Shown piece after piece: positions 1-7,407 of a DNA stretch of 16,916 nt (the stretch's first letter is position 1; each line of letters begins with the position of its first letter). A model generated the notes under the pieces. It did no database searches. It was not told the origin of the DNA and was given only the letters and a program-made list of their open reading frames with translations. Both the position numbers and the translations under genes were made by a program. The stretch is from Caldifarciminota bacterium (GTDB lineage: Bacteria; Hydrothermota; Hydrothermia; LBFQ01; DSFT01): contig WGAQ01000042.1 of assembly GCA_015494735.1 (NCBI GenBank), positions 1 through 16,916 on the forward strand. Reading direction: 5' to 3'.

Positions 1-1005
1 CCTTTTTTCGATAACGAGATCATAACTGCCCATGAGCTGTCCCACCAGTGGTGGGGAGGATACGTGACATGCGGTACCTACGACGACCTGTGGCTCAACG
101 AGGGATTCGCCACCTACTCGGAGGTTCTGTACAAGGAGCAGAAGTATGGTCCGGATGAGGCTGAGATTCATCGCCGCACAATATTCGGTTCGTATATGGG
201 TATTCCGACTGTTTACGACTACATCCTTGCCTCTCCTGATTATTCGACAGCGGCATGGACCTATATCGTTTACTTCAAAGGGGCTGCTGTCCTTCACATG
301 ATTCGATACAGGTTCTGGAGACTGTACGGGGGAACAGCTCCCGGAGATTCCGCATTCTTCGAATTCCTGAGGTACTACAGGGAGCAGCATGCCCGCTCCT
401 ACGTGATTACGGATGACCTGAAGGGGGACCTGGAGGCGTTCACCGGGGTGGATTGGGATGGATTCTTCCAGCAGTGGGTTTATACACCCGGCCATCCCGT
501 TCTGGAAGTGCGGTGGAGAAAGGAGATGAACGCCGGTATGTGGGATATGGTCGTTCAGGTGGAGCAGGTTCAGAGTCCATCTTGGGGATACTATACGGTG
601 GATTATCCTGTTCGCATCGTGTTTTCCGATAGTTCCGTCGTGGATACGATTCTGCCCCTCACCGGCTCCCCCTCTGATACCTTCTACTTTTCCTTCGTTT
701 CCGAGCCGGCGGGACTGGTCATGGACCCGCAGGGACATATACTGGATAGAATCCAGTTGCTGGTTGCAATGGATGAGAATCCGGCGGGTTTCTACAGGGC
801 CTATTTCAGGGGGAATGTTCTGAACGTGATAACTCCTTCCGAAGGGAAATTCCTGGTGCGGGTTTACGATGTGGCGGGGAGATTGGTTCACTCCGGAAGA
901 TTTTCCGGAAACAGATACGGTGTTTCCCTGAACGTTCCCACGGGCATATACGTGGTGGAGATTGCCTCCGACGAAGGAAAGAGGGTGTTCCGGGTTCTGA
1001 AGTAG
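1..1005 (+). CDS. M1-family metallopeptidase (gluzincin), 3' part, with C-terminal Por-type sorting domain
   Basis: The reading frame is open from base 1, so the N-terminal part lies left of the window; 334 residues are visible. The zinc site is complete: HELSH (H11, E12, H15 of the visible part), then 18 residues to E34 in NEGF, the HExxH-x18-E arrangement of M1 aminopeptidases. Y91 in VYFKGA fits the transition-state tyrosine, and FFQQWVYTPGHPVLEV (about 155-170) is the conserved end of the catalytic unit. A beta-rich stretch follows. The last ~65 residues (VRVYDVAGRLV, then PTGIYVVEI and a basic end, KRVFRVLK) resemble a type IX secretion type A sorting domain. The protein is therefore inferred to be exported and to cleave peptides outside the cell. 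M1 membership is very likely; the export route is inferred from the tail only. Confidence 0.9.
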   Translation, partial: PFFDNEIITAHELSHQWWGGYVTCGTYDDLWLNEGFATYSEVLYKEQKYGPDEAEIHRRTIFGSYMGIPTVYDYILASPDYSTAAWTYIVYFKGAAVLHMIRYRFWRLYGGTAPGDSAFFEFLRYYREQHARSYVITDDLKGDLEAFTGVDWDGFFQQWVYTPGHPVLEVRWRKEMNAGMWDMVVQVEQVQSPSWGYYTVDYPVRIVFSDSSVVDTILPLTGSPSDTFYFSFVSEPAGLVMDPQGHILDRIQLLVAMDENPAGFYRAYFRGNVLNVITPSEGKFLVRVYDVAGRLVHSGRFSGNRYGVSLNVPTGIYVVEIASDEGKRVFRVLK

Positions 1006-1022
1006 AGGGGGAAGTCCCCCTC
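1005..1022 (+). terminator. GC-rich hairpin after the M1 peptidase
   Basis: An inverted repeat (GAGGGGG, loop AAGT, CCCCCTC; 7-bp stem) begins at the last base of the stop codon and is followed by ATTTTG. It fits an intrinsic terminator with a short U tract. It sits between two converging genes and could also stop transcription arriving from the multicopper oxidase, although no T run follows on that strand. Confidence 0.6.
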
Positions 1023-1053
1023 ATTTTGCCATCATGATGAGTGGAGTCCTGCC

Positions 1054-3216
1054 TCAGAACCAGATATTTACGCCCAGACCCGCCCCGCTTTCCGAATCGA
1101 TATTTCCTGTAATCCATAGCCTTCTCGTGAGGATGTAGTGCCCTGCAATCGTATAGTCCATTCCTTTCCACCTGTCGTATTCCACTTCCGCCTCCATCGT
1201 GATTCTTGGCAATAGGGGGATGTGCTTCGATAAACCTATCCGGTATCCCCCATCTGAGTCCAGCCATGCAAAGAGCCTTATATTCATTGGAAGCAGGTAA
1301 TCCACTCCCATGTATCCCATCACCCTTTCTATGTTTCCTCCTGTTCCCGGTGCATATAATCCCAGGAACATGCCTCTGAATCTGTCCATGTATTTCCTTA
1401 CCCTGAGATGGAATTCCGTGTCTGCATATCTGATGCTGTCCGGACTGCCCCATGTGGCCTTCCATTCCATCCGAACATCGTAAAATGTACTGGATGCATT
1501 TACATATCCGGAAGTTCCGTTGCTCCATATATTCGCTTCCGCCCAGTGATACCATGAATCCCTGTACAGGAGGCGTCTTATCTCTCTCACGTCCTCTGGA
1601 GGAGTGTACTCTTCGTAATGGACCACTCTGGCCATCCCGCTCTTCATGTGGTACAGGAGATGGCAGTGGAAGAACCAGTCTCCCACCTCGCTGGCGGGGA
1701 ATTCTATGACCACGGTTGACATGGGAGGGACATCGACCGTGTGTTTCCACGGAGACCTCTCTCCATTTTCGGTTATCACCCTGAAGAAGTGGCCGTGAAG
1801 GTGCATTGGATGGTGCATCATGGTTCTGTTTATCAGTACGAATCGGACCACCTCCCCTTTCCTTATGTGGATGCTGTCGGAGGCGGACAGGGGCTTTCCA
1901 TTCATCATCCACACGTATCTCTCCATGTCTCCGTCCAGCGTTAGCCTTATGACCCTTATCCTTCCGGAATCCGGTTTCCATTCGCTCAGGGCTACGAGCT
2001 TATGGTAGGGAGCCCACGGCCTGCGGGGGTCCATACCGTCTATCGCCCATTTGCTCTGGGATGTATTCATCATACCGCCCATGGACTTCATTCCCATCAT
2101 CCCCGGGGAGTCGAATTTACCGGATTTCACGTCCGAATCGGACATGCCCATCGCATCCTGAGGTCTGAAGGCAATCAGTTTCTTCAGGGTGATTTTTCCC
2201 ATGGTGTGGTACAGGTCCGGTTCTGGGATTTCTTCAGCGTAATGCCTCTCGCCCTTACCTATCCACAGGGATGTGGAGCCGGAATTGTCCTGAGCCGTTG
2301 CCCTCAACTGGAACTGGCCGGAAGAAGGAACTTCCACTATGACATCGTATGTCTCTGCTATAGCAATGAACAGGCGATTCAGATGAAAGGGCTCCACGTC
2401 GATGCCGTCCGCGGATATGACCTGCATTGGACCACCGGAAAAGTCCACCAGGAAATTGGTTCCGGCGCTCGCGTTTATTATGCGCAGGCGAATTCTCTCT
2501 CCGGCGCTGGCCCGAAGGGTATCCTCGATTTTCCCGTTGGTCATGAAATAATCGTACGCCACATCCGATATGTCCATGGGAGGCATCCTGAGCAGTTCCC
2601 TTTTGAAGAAGTGCCCCACTCTTCCGGCTCTTATCGCATCGAAGAGGTTCTGCATTCTGTTCTTCTTCACCGGATACCACTCCCTCCCCGCTTTCAGCGT
2701 TCTGAGGACTTCGTGAGGATTCTCGAATATCCAGTCGGAGAAAACCACCACATACTCCCTGTCGTAATCGTAAATCTTCCTTCCATCGCGGGGATGTATG
2801 ACGATGGCTCCGTAGACCCCTCTCTGCTCCTGAAGGCCTGTGTGGGAATGGTACCAGTAGGTTCCGGATTGCCGTACTGGAAATTCGTACACGAAGGTGT
2901 CCCCCGGCTCTATGGGAGGGAAACTCACGTACGGGACCCCGTCCATCCCGGGAGGAACCAGAATACCATGCCAGTGAATGGATGTGGAAACATCCATGCG
3001 ATTGATTACCCTTATCACAGCCGTATCCCCTTCTGTGAAGATGAGAGTGGGACCGGGGATTTTTCCGTTGAGGGTCATCGCAGGTATGCTTCTACCTCCT
3101 ACGCTGTAATCCTCTTCCATGACCACTATGTCATATTTCACCGTTTTCGCTTCCGCAGTTCCGGCCACTGCTGCCATAAAAAAGATGCTGATTTCAAAGA
3201 ATTTCCCGGTGCGCAT
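1054..3216 (-). CDS. CopA-like multicopper oxidase with C-terminal CopB-like beta-barrel domain
   Basis: A secreted three-cupredoxin oxidase of 720 residues, probably oxidising Cu(I) or organic substrates with O2 and giving copper resistance. Starting at the ATG at 3216, the N-terminus (MRTGKFFEIS... ending AGTAEA) is a Sec-type signal peptide without a twin arginine. The copper ligands are all visible: HWHG (81-84), HSH (123-125), HPMHLHGH (469-476) and HCHLLYHMKSGM (517-528), which holds the type 1 Cys518, His523 and Met528. A Met-rich loop lies at about 354-386, as in CopA/PcoA. Ordinary CopA proteins end just after the last copper motif. Here about 180 residues follow, beginning WYHWAEANIW, with alternating polar and aromatic strands and a C-terminal NIWF. 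This tail resembles the CopB/PcoB outer-membrane barrel. An upstream GTG at 3243 is possible, but it lies upstream of the -10 box and adds a poor leader. The oxidase call is firm; the barrel is inferred. Confidence 0.92.
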   Translation of the reverse strand: MRTGKFFEISIFFMAAVAGTAEAKTVKYDIVVMEEDYSVGGRSIPAMTLNGKIPGPTLIFTEGDTAVIRVINRMDVSTSIHWHGILVPPGMDGVPYVSFPPIEPGDTFVYEFPVRQSGTYWYHSHTGLQEQRGVYGAIVIHPRDGRKIYDYDREYVVVFSDWIFENPHEVLRTLKAGREWYPVKKNRMQNLFDAIRAGRVGHFFKRELLRMPPMDISDVAYDYFMTNGKIEDTLRASAGERIRLRIINASAGTNFLVDFSGGPMQVISADGIDVEPFHLNRLFIAIAETYDVIVEVPSSGQFQLRATAQDNSGSTSLWIGKGERHYAEEIPEPDLYHTMGKITLKKLIAFRPQDAMGMSDSDVKSGKFDSPGMMGMKSMGGMMNTSQSKWAIDGMDPRRPWAPYHKLVALSEWKPDSGRIRVIRLTLDGDMERYVWMMNGKPLSASDSIHIRKGEVVRFVLINRTMMHHPMHLHGHFFRVITENGERSPWKHTVDVPPMSTVVIEFPASEVGDWFFHCHLLYHMKSGMARVVHYEEYTPPEDVREIRRLLYRDSWYHWAEANIWSNGTSGYVNASSTFYDVRMEWKATWGSPDSIRYADTEFHLRVRKYMDRFRGMFLGLYAPGTGGNIERVMGYMGVDYLLPMNIRLFAWLDSDGGYRIGLSKHIPLLPRITMEAEVEYDRWKGMDYTIAGHYILTRRLWITGNIDSESGAGLGVNIWF

Positions 3217-3223
3217 GGAAGAA

Positions 3224-3229
3224 ATTATA
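3224..3229 (-). promoter_or_regulatory. -10 box TATAAT of the multicopper oxidase gene
   Basis: A consensus TATAAT lies 7 bases upstream of the ATG at 3216 (intervening TTCTTCC). A transcript from it would begin at or next to the A of the start codon. No Shine-Dalgarno precedes the ATG and no TTGACA-like -35 is visible at 16-18 bases. Confidence 0.6.
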
Positions 3230-3258
3230 ATACAACTCACCATTTAACGGCTTTTTAA

Positions 3259-3273
3259 CACACAGTCCGTGTG
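3259..3273. promoter_or_regulatory. Inverted repeat CACAC-N5-GTGTG upstream of the multicopper oxidase
   Basis: CACAC AGTCC GTGTG is a perfect 5-bp inverted repeat in the 109-base gap between the barrel gene and the oxidase. It lies about 43-57 bases upstream of the oxidase start, where an activator or repressor could bind. It does not match the CueR, CopY or CsoR operators that I know. The rest of this gap shows nothing recognisable. Confidence 0.25.
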
Positions 3274-3325
3274 ATGCCATAGTTGTTGAGGTTTATCGAA
3301 GATGTAAAAACTATCCAGATTTAAC

Positions 3326-4288
3326 TCAGAAGAACCATCGGGCATACAGGCCCAGAATCGAATACCACATCCCGGATTTGACCACCCCGGAAAACAGGGT
3401 CAGGTCCCAGTAATCACTCTCTTTCTTTCCGAACAGATAGGCGATTTTCACGTCCTCTGTTAATTTTCCGTACCATATAACCGTTCCGATGCTCCATCCG
3501 TGGAGGTCCCTGTTCGTTATGGATGCAAATGCCTGATTCGAAGGTGCCGGATACCAGGGAATCCCTTTGCCGCCGGATGTGGATAGACCTGCAGATATCC
3601 ACACGGACCTGATGACCCCATCGAATCCGATGGACAGGGCCCTGACTTCCGGACCGAGAACGGTTTCCGTCCACAGGACACCTCCGGGAATGTTCCCTTC
3701 CAATGCAAAACCGCCGTACAGGGTGTCCCCCCAAAGGAGGAGAATGGTCTCCACATCGAAGTTGCTCAATCCCATTCTGAAGGATAGGGTGTGGCGGGGA
3801 TTTTGGGCCAGGATGTATGTCCATTCGGTGTTTCCCATGTAGATTCCGATTCTCACAGCATCCACGCCCCTCCTGAAGGAAAAGTCCACGGAGTAGGGGG
3901 TAAAGGGGGCGAAGGCGTCCCACATGGTTATATGGTGCCCTTTCCCCAGTCCTATCGCCTGTCTCCCTGCGGTGATGTCCAGATTGTCCGTGCTCCATCT
4001 GAGGTTGAGCCTGTCGATATAGGCCGTGGCCTTCAGGTCTATCCGGTCTATGAGTTCCCTGCTCCAGTTGAAGTAATTTTCTGCGGAAGTGGATGAGAGG
4101 AGACCGATTTCCGTCTGCCCGTAGTATATGGATAGCTCCAGCGCTCCTTCGAAGGATAAATTTCCCCTGCATTTTTTCATCTGGTATCTCACTAATTCTG
4201 CCCCGGCATACGTGGACGAGTCTCCCCGTACCAGAAGCCCGTTGAAGGAGCGGATGGCAATCAGATTGGTAATCAGGAAGATGCTCAT
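3326..4288 (-). CDS. Predicted outer-membrane beta-barrel protein, last gene of the Lol-like operon
   Basis: A 320-residue protein of unknown function. Short alternating amphipathic strands rich in Trp, Tyr and Gly run through its whole length, and the chain ends in aromatic residues (LYARWFF), the usual C-terminal signature of outer-membrane barrels. The segment DNLDITAGRQAIGLGKGHH (about 103-121), followed by a WDAF motif, resembles porin-like proteins whose strands carry 'GRQ...WG' motifs. The start is taken as the ATG at 4288, which overlaps the ATPase stop as ATGA and has AGAGGAG upstream; a GTG at 4294 would add two residues. The N-terminus (MSIFLITNLIAI) is a short hydrophobic stretch with no basic n-region. 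Its place behind ABC exporter genes suggests it is the outer-membrane partner or a client of that exporter. This is inference from context. Confidence 0.75.
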   Translation of the reverse strand: MSIFLITNLIAIRSFNGLLVRGDSSTYAGAELVRYQMKKCRGNLSFEGALELSIYYGQTEIGLLSSTSAENYFNWSRELIDRIDLKATAYIDRLNLRWSTDNLDITAGRQAIGLGKGHHITMWDAFAPFTPYSVDFSFRRGVDAVRIGIYMGNTEWTYILAQNPRHTLSFRMGLSNFDVETILLLWGDTLYGGFALEGNIPGGVLWTETVLGPEVRALSIGFDGVIRSVWISAGLSTSGGKGIPWYPAPSNQAFASITNRDLHGWSIGTVIWYGKLTEDVKIAYLFGKKESDYWDLTLFSGVVKSGMWYSILGLYARWFF

Positions 4289-4971
4289 TTCCACTCCTCT
4301 TTCACAATCTCTCCATCCCTCAGATACACTATGCGGCGCGCATTTTCCATTATCAGGGGGTCGTGGGTGGAGAATAGGAAGGTTATACCCTTTTCCCTGT
4401 TGAGATTCTTCATCAGCTCTATTATCGCCATTGAGTTCCGGGAATCCAGATTGGCCGTTGGCTCGTCCGCAAGAACGATATCTGGCTCTCCCACTATGGC
4501 CCTCGCTATGGCCACCCTCTGCTGCTGACCTCCGCTCATCTGATGGGGAAATCTGTCCAGGAGATTCTCTATGCCCAGTTCCCTGAAGACCTTTTCCACC
4601 CTTTCCCTGCGCTCTTTCTCTCCCACTCCCCTGAGGAACAGGATGAATTCCACATTCTCCCGTGCGGTGAGGGTGGGAATGAGATTGTAGGCTTGAAACA
4701 CGAATCCTATCCTGTGAAGGCGGAGGTCGGACAGGGCATTTTCGTCCATCCCGTTTATGGGTATTCCATCGAATATAACCTTTCCCCCATCGACCTTTTC
4801 TATCCCGCTTATTACATTCAGAAGGGTGGTCTTACCGCTTCCGGATGGACCTGCAATGGCGGTGAATTCCCCCCTCTCCACCTTCAGGTCTATTCCCCTC
4901 AACGCATGCACTTCCTCGCCCCCGCTTCTGAAAATCTTGCTCACATTTACCAGTTCCACAATCGGTTTCAT
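4285..4971 (-). CDS. ABC transporter ATPase, LolD/MacB type
   Basis: A cytoplasmic ATPase of 228 residues that powers the two adjacent FtsX-type permeases. All motifs are intact: Walker A GPSGSGKT (41-48), Q-loop Gln93 (FVFQAYNLIP), signature MSGGQQQRVAIARA (145-158), Walker B IVLADEPTANLD (165-176) and the switch His203 (STHD). The RENVEF segment and the 'PSGSGKTTLLN' context are typical of the LolD/MacB/FtsE group, which moves lipoproteins or peptides by mechanotransmission rather than by import. The start ATG at 4971 lies 3 bases after the permease stop, and a strong Shine-Dalgarno (AGGAGG, about 4978-4983) overlaps the end of the permease gene. The stop overlaps the next start (ATGA), implying coupled translation. 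The family is certain; the substrate is unknown. Confidence 0.95.
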   Translation of the reverse strand: MKPIVELVNVSKIFRSGGEEVHALRGIDLKVERGEFTAIAGPSGSGKTTLLNVISGIEKVDGGKVIFDGIPINGMDENALSDLRLHRIGFVFQAYNLIPTLTARENVEFILFLRGVGEKERRERVEKVFRELGIENLLDRFPHQMSGGQQQRVAIARAIVGEPDIVLADEPTANLDSRNSMAIIELMKNLNREKGITFLFSTHDPLIMENARRIVYLRDGEIVKEEWK

Positions 4972-4974
4972 GCA

Positions 4975-6189
4975 TCACCTCCTCATCAGTTCCGCAACGC
5001 TCTTCCTGTTTATCCATCTGGCGGGAAACCAGGAGGCCAGTATGGACAGGATGACGATGAAGATGGTATATCCTGCGGTTCCCTTCCACTCCCACGTGCT
5101 CCTTATAACGGGCTCTATGAGGACCCCTCCGTAGGATACAGATTCCTGACCTGCCAGCTTCATCAGACCCTCGATGTTTATCCCGTGTGTGGAGAGGTAA
5201 ACATTCACGAGCAGGGCAAGGAGCAGTCCCGTAATCCCTGCCGTTGCTCCCAGGAGAAGGCATTCTGTGAAAATCATCCTGCTTATCTGTCCGGGCTTCA
5301 TGCCTATCGCCCTCAGCATTCCGAATTCCCGCATCCTGTCCATCACGCTCATGAACAGGACGTTGACCGTGCCCACGGATATGACGATGTACAGGAATAG
5401 CATGAACATGACCAGGCCCATGTAATCGTATGCAATGGCGCTTGCCAGTTCCTTCATGGATTCCCTCCATGTGTACGCCCTTGCGGGAGGGTGGAGGAGT
5501 TCGTTGAGTTTTCTCTTGGCCTCATCGGGGCTTCCACGTCGCAGGAGTATGGCAACCTCGTGAATGTGTCCCCGATAGCCCGTATTATTCCTCACATAAT
5601 CCAGGTCCGCAAAAGCGGTACAGCAATCCACTTCCTCTATGCCCGTCCTGATTACCCTGCGGACCCGGAACAGGAGACCTGTCAACTCCCCATCCCGCAT
5701 ACCCAGCATGACCACCAGCCTCTTCCCCTCACTGATTTTCAGTTTTCGGGCCAGTTTTTCACCCACTATGATGTCCCTTTCGCTTTCTATATGGGTTCCC
5801 CTGAGCAGGGGATGGTCCTTTACTTCCTTTTTCAACTGCATGGCCACTATGTTCACGGGGAATCCGGTCCCGGTTGACCTGGCATACCCGGATATATAGA
5901 ATCGGAGGAAGTACCTGTCCGCCATATTCAGCTTCCGGACCGCGGGCAGGACATCATCTTCTGTCAGGGTGAAATTCGTCCTCCTCATCCGGAACCATTT
6001 TTCGTTGTATATGGCCACATCTCCGCTTCCCATCCTCGTTCCCTGACGAATCATATTTCTGTAGTTGCCCATGGCGAGGTTGTGGAACACCACTCCGAGA
6101 AATACGCTTCCAGCTATGATGGTGAACTGGATGGCAGAGCGCAGCCGGTTCCTCCATATATTTCTCCACGCAAGTCTAATCCATATCAT
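4975..6189 (-). CDS. FtsX-like ABC permease (LolC/LolE type), second permease
   Basis: A 404-residue inner-membrane permease. The order is a cytoplasmic N-terminus IRLAWRNIWRNRLRS (4-18), TM1 (about 20-37), a large periplasmic domain (about 40-250), and three further TM segments (about 257-280, 306-330 and 372-392). The cytoplasmic loop REFGMLRAIGMKPGQI (287-302) is the FtsX coupling-helix signature that docks on the ATPase. This is the LolC/LolE/MacB topology. The start ATG at 6189 overlaps the upstream permease stop as ATGA and has GAGAGG in front; a longer frame to 6228 would invade the upstream gene. With the other permease it probably forms a heterodimer on an ATPase dimer. It lifts lipoproteins or another periplasmic ligand from the inner membrane; the ligand is inferred from the LolA-like neighbour. 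Confidence 0.92.
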   Translation of the reverse strand: MIWIRLAWRNIWRNRLRSAIQFTIIAGSVFLGVVFHNLAMGNYRNMIRQGTRMGSGDVAIYNEKWFRMRRTNFTLTEDDVLPAVRKLNMADRYFLRFYISGYARSTGTGFPVNIVAMQLKKEVKDHPLLRGTHIESERDIIVGEKLARKLKISEGKRLVVMLGMRDGELTGLLFRVRRVIRTGIEEVDCCTAFADLDYVRNNTGYRGHIHEVAILLRRGSPDEAKRKLNELLHPPARAYTWRESMKELASAIAYDYMGLVMFMLFLYIVISVGTVNVLFMSVMDRMREFGMLRAIGMKPGQISRMIFTECLLLGATAGITGLLLALLVNVYLSTHGINIEGLMKLAGQESVSYGGVLIEPVIRSTWEWKGTAGYTIFIVILSILASWFPARWINRKSVAELMRR

Positions 6190-7406
6190 ACCATCCTCTC
6201 CCTGAGCGTCGAACTGATGTCTATCCACAGAACCCTTACGGCCACCGCGAGGGATGAGATGATGACCAGCAGGAAGAGCAATCCGGTGGAAATCCAGTAG
6301 TTTTCAGGATTGAGCATGGCCGATATGCGGGGAATTATGTGCATCCCCTCCCATGAAGTGGTGGTCAGTAAGCCGCTGAGGTCTATGGGGAACTTTCTGA
6401 GGGTGATGGCAATTATGAGGGATAGGGGCAGGGCTATTACTATGGATGCGATACCCATTATGACGCCCTCCAGGAATACGGATAGGAACAGGAGGTAGCG
6501 TTTCATTCCGAGGGCGAGTATGACCGCGAATTCCCTTCTCCTCTCGAAGAAAGCCATCATGAGGGAGTTGAAGGCTATTAGAACTACCGCCATGTAGAAT
6601 ATCAGTCCGAATATGATTTTGAGGATTCCCCATATCCGTATGATTTCCCAGATGGATTTCATCCACTCCTGCCATACCTTCAGCTCCATACCCTCCGGAA
6701 TTCTGACGCTGGATTTCCATCTGAGGGCTTTCATGGGATGTCTGAGCCTTATAACGAAGTAATGAGCCCTTCCCTCCAGGTTAAGCACCTTCTGAAGACT
6801 GGAAATCTCTATAAGTGCAGTGGATGCATCTATGGAGGGGTTGCCCGTTTCGAACACCCCGCACACCAGAACATCCTCCGCGTATATGGACCCGTCCCAT
6901 CCATTTCCCACCACGAAGAGCGTATCCCCGATGTCCCTTCCCATAAGTTCCAGAACAGGCTTTCCCGGAACCACACATGGAATATCGTTTCCGGATGCAT
7001 CCATCCTCCCCTCTATCGCCGACAGAAGTCGTGTGGTCCTTTTCTCTCCGGAGGTGTCAACTCCCAGAAGCTGGATTCCCCGGGTCTCGTTTCCGGATGA
7101 TATGAGGGCGAAAGTCATAAGGCGGGGCGTATATCCCTCCACTTCCGGATTTCCCCTGAGGCTGGAGGGAAAGGAATCCACCGGTATGCTCATGCTGAGT
7201 TTGAACTCTTCGAAGAAGCCCTTTCTGGAGAGGCGGGCATGTCCCGTAAATCTGGACAGGGTGTCCTTTACGGACTGAAGCATCATGTAATCGTATATCT
7301 CCAGGGTGAGGATGAGGAATATCAAACTCAGCGAAAGGGCCAGTATCGTCAGCAGAGTCCTGCGCGTATTCCTCCACAGATTTCGCCAGGCCAGCTTTAT
7401 CAGCAT
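6186..7406 (-). CDS. FtsX-like ABC permease (LolC/LolE type), first permease
   Basis: A 406-residue permease with the same layout as its downstream partner: IKLAWRNLWRNTRRT (3-17), TM1 (about 18-37), a periplasmic domain of about 220 residues, then TM segments at about 262-286, 306-336 and 370-393. The cytoplasmic loop has REFAVILALGMKRY (291-304), the FtsX coupling signature. The two permeases share their N-terminal motif but differ elsewhere, as expected for a heterodimeric LolCE-type pair. The start ATG at 7406 is one base after the stop of the LolA-like gene and has AGGAG five bases upstream; the longer open frame to 7496 lies inside the LolA-like gene and is rejected. Family firm, substrate unknown. 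Confidence 0.92.
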   Translation of the reverse strand: MLIKLAWRNLWRNTRRTLLTILALSLSLIFLILTLEIYDYMMLQSVKDTLSRFTGHARLSRKGFFEEFKLSMSIPVDSFPSSLRGNPEVEGYTPRLMTFALISSGNETRGIQLLGVDTSGEKRTTRLLSAIEGRMDASGNDIPCVVPGKPVLELMGRDIGDTLFVVGNGWDGSIYAEDVLVCGVFETGNPSIDASTALIEISSLQKVLNLEGRAHYFVIRLRHPMKALRWKSSVRIPEGMELKVWQEWMKSIWEIIRIWGILKIIFGLIFYMAVVLIAFNSLMMAFFERRREFAVILALGMKRYLLFLSVFLEGVIMGIASIVIALPLSLIIAITLRKFPIDLSGLLTTTSWEGMHIIPRISAMLNPENYWISTGLLFLLVIISSLAVAVRVLWIDISSTLRERMV

Positions 7407-7407
7407 A

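Noticed and set aside
2002..3258. A 418-codon open frame on the plus strand opposite the multicopper oxidase
   Set aside because: It is a shadow of the oxidase: its composition follows the antisense of the oxidase codons, it has no recognisable domain, and all copper motifs are on the other strand.
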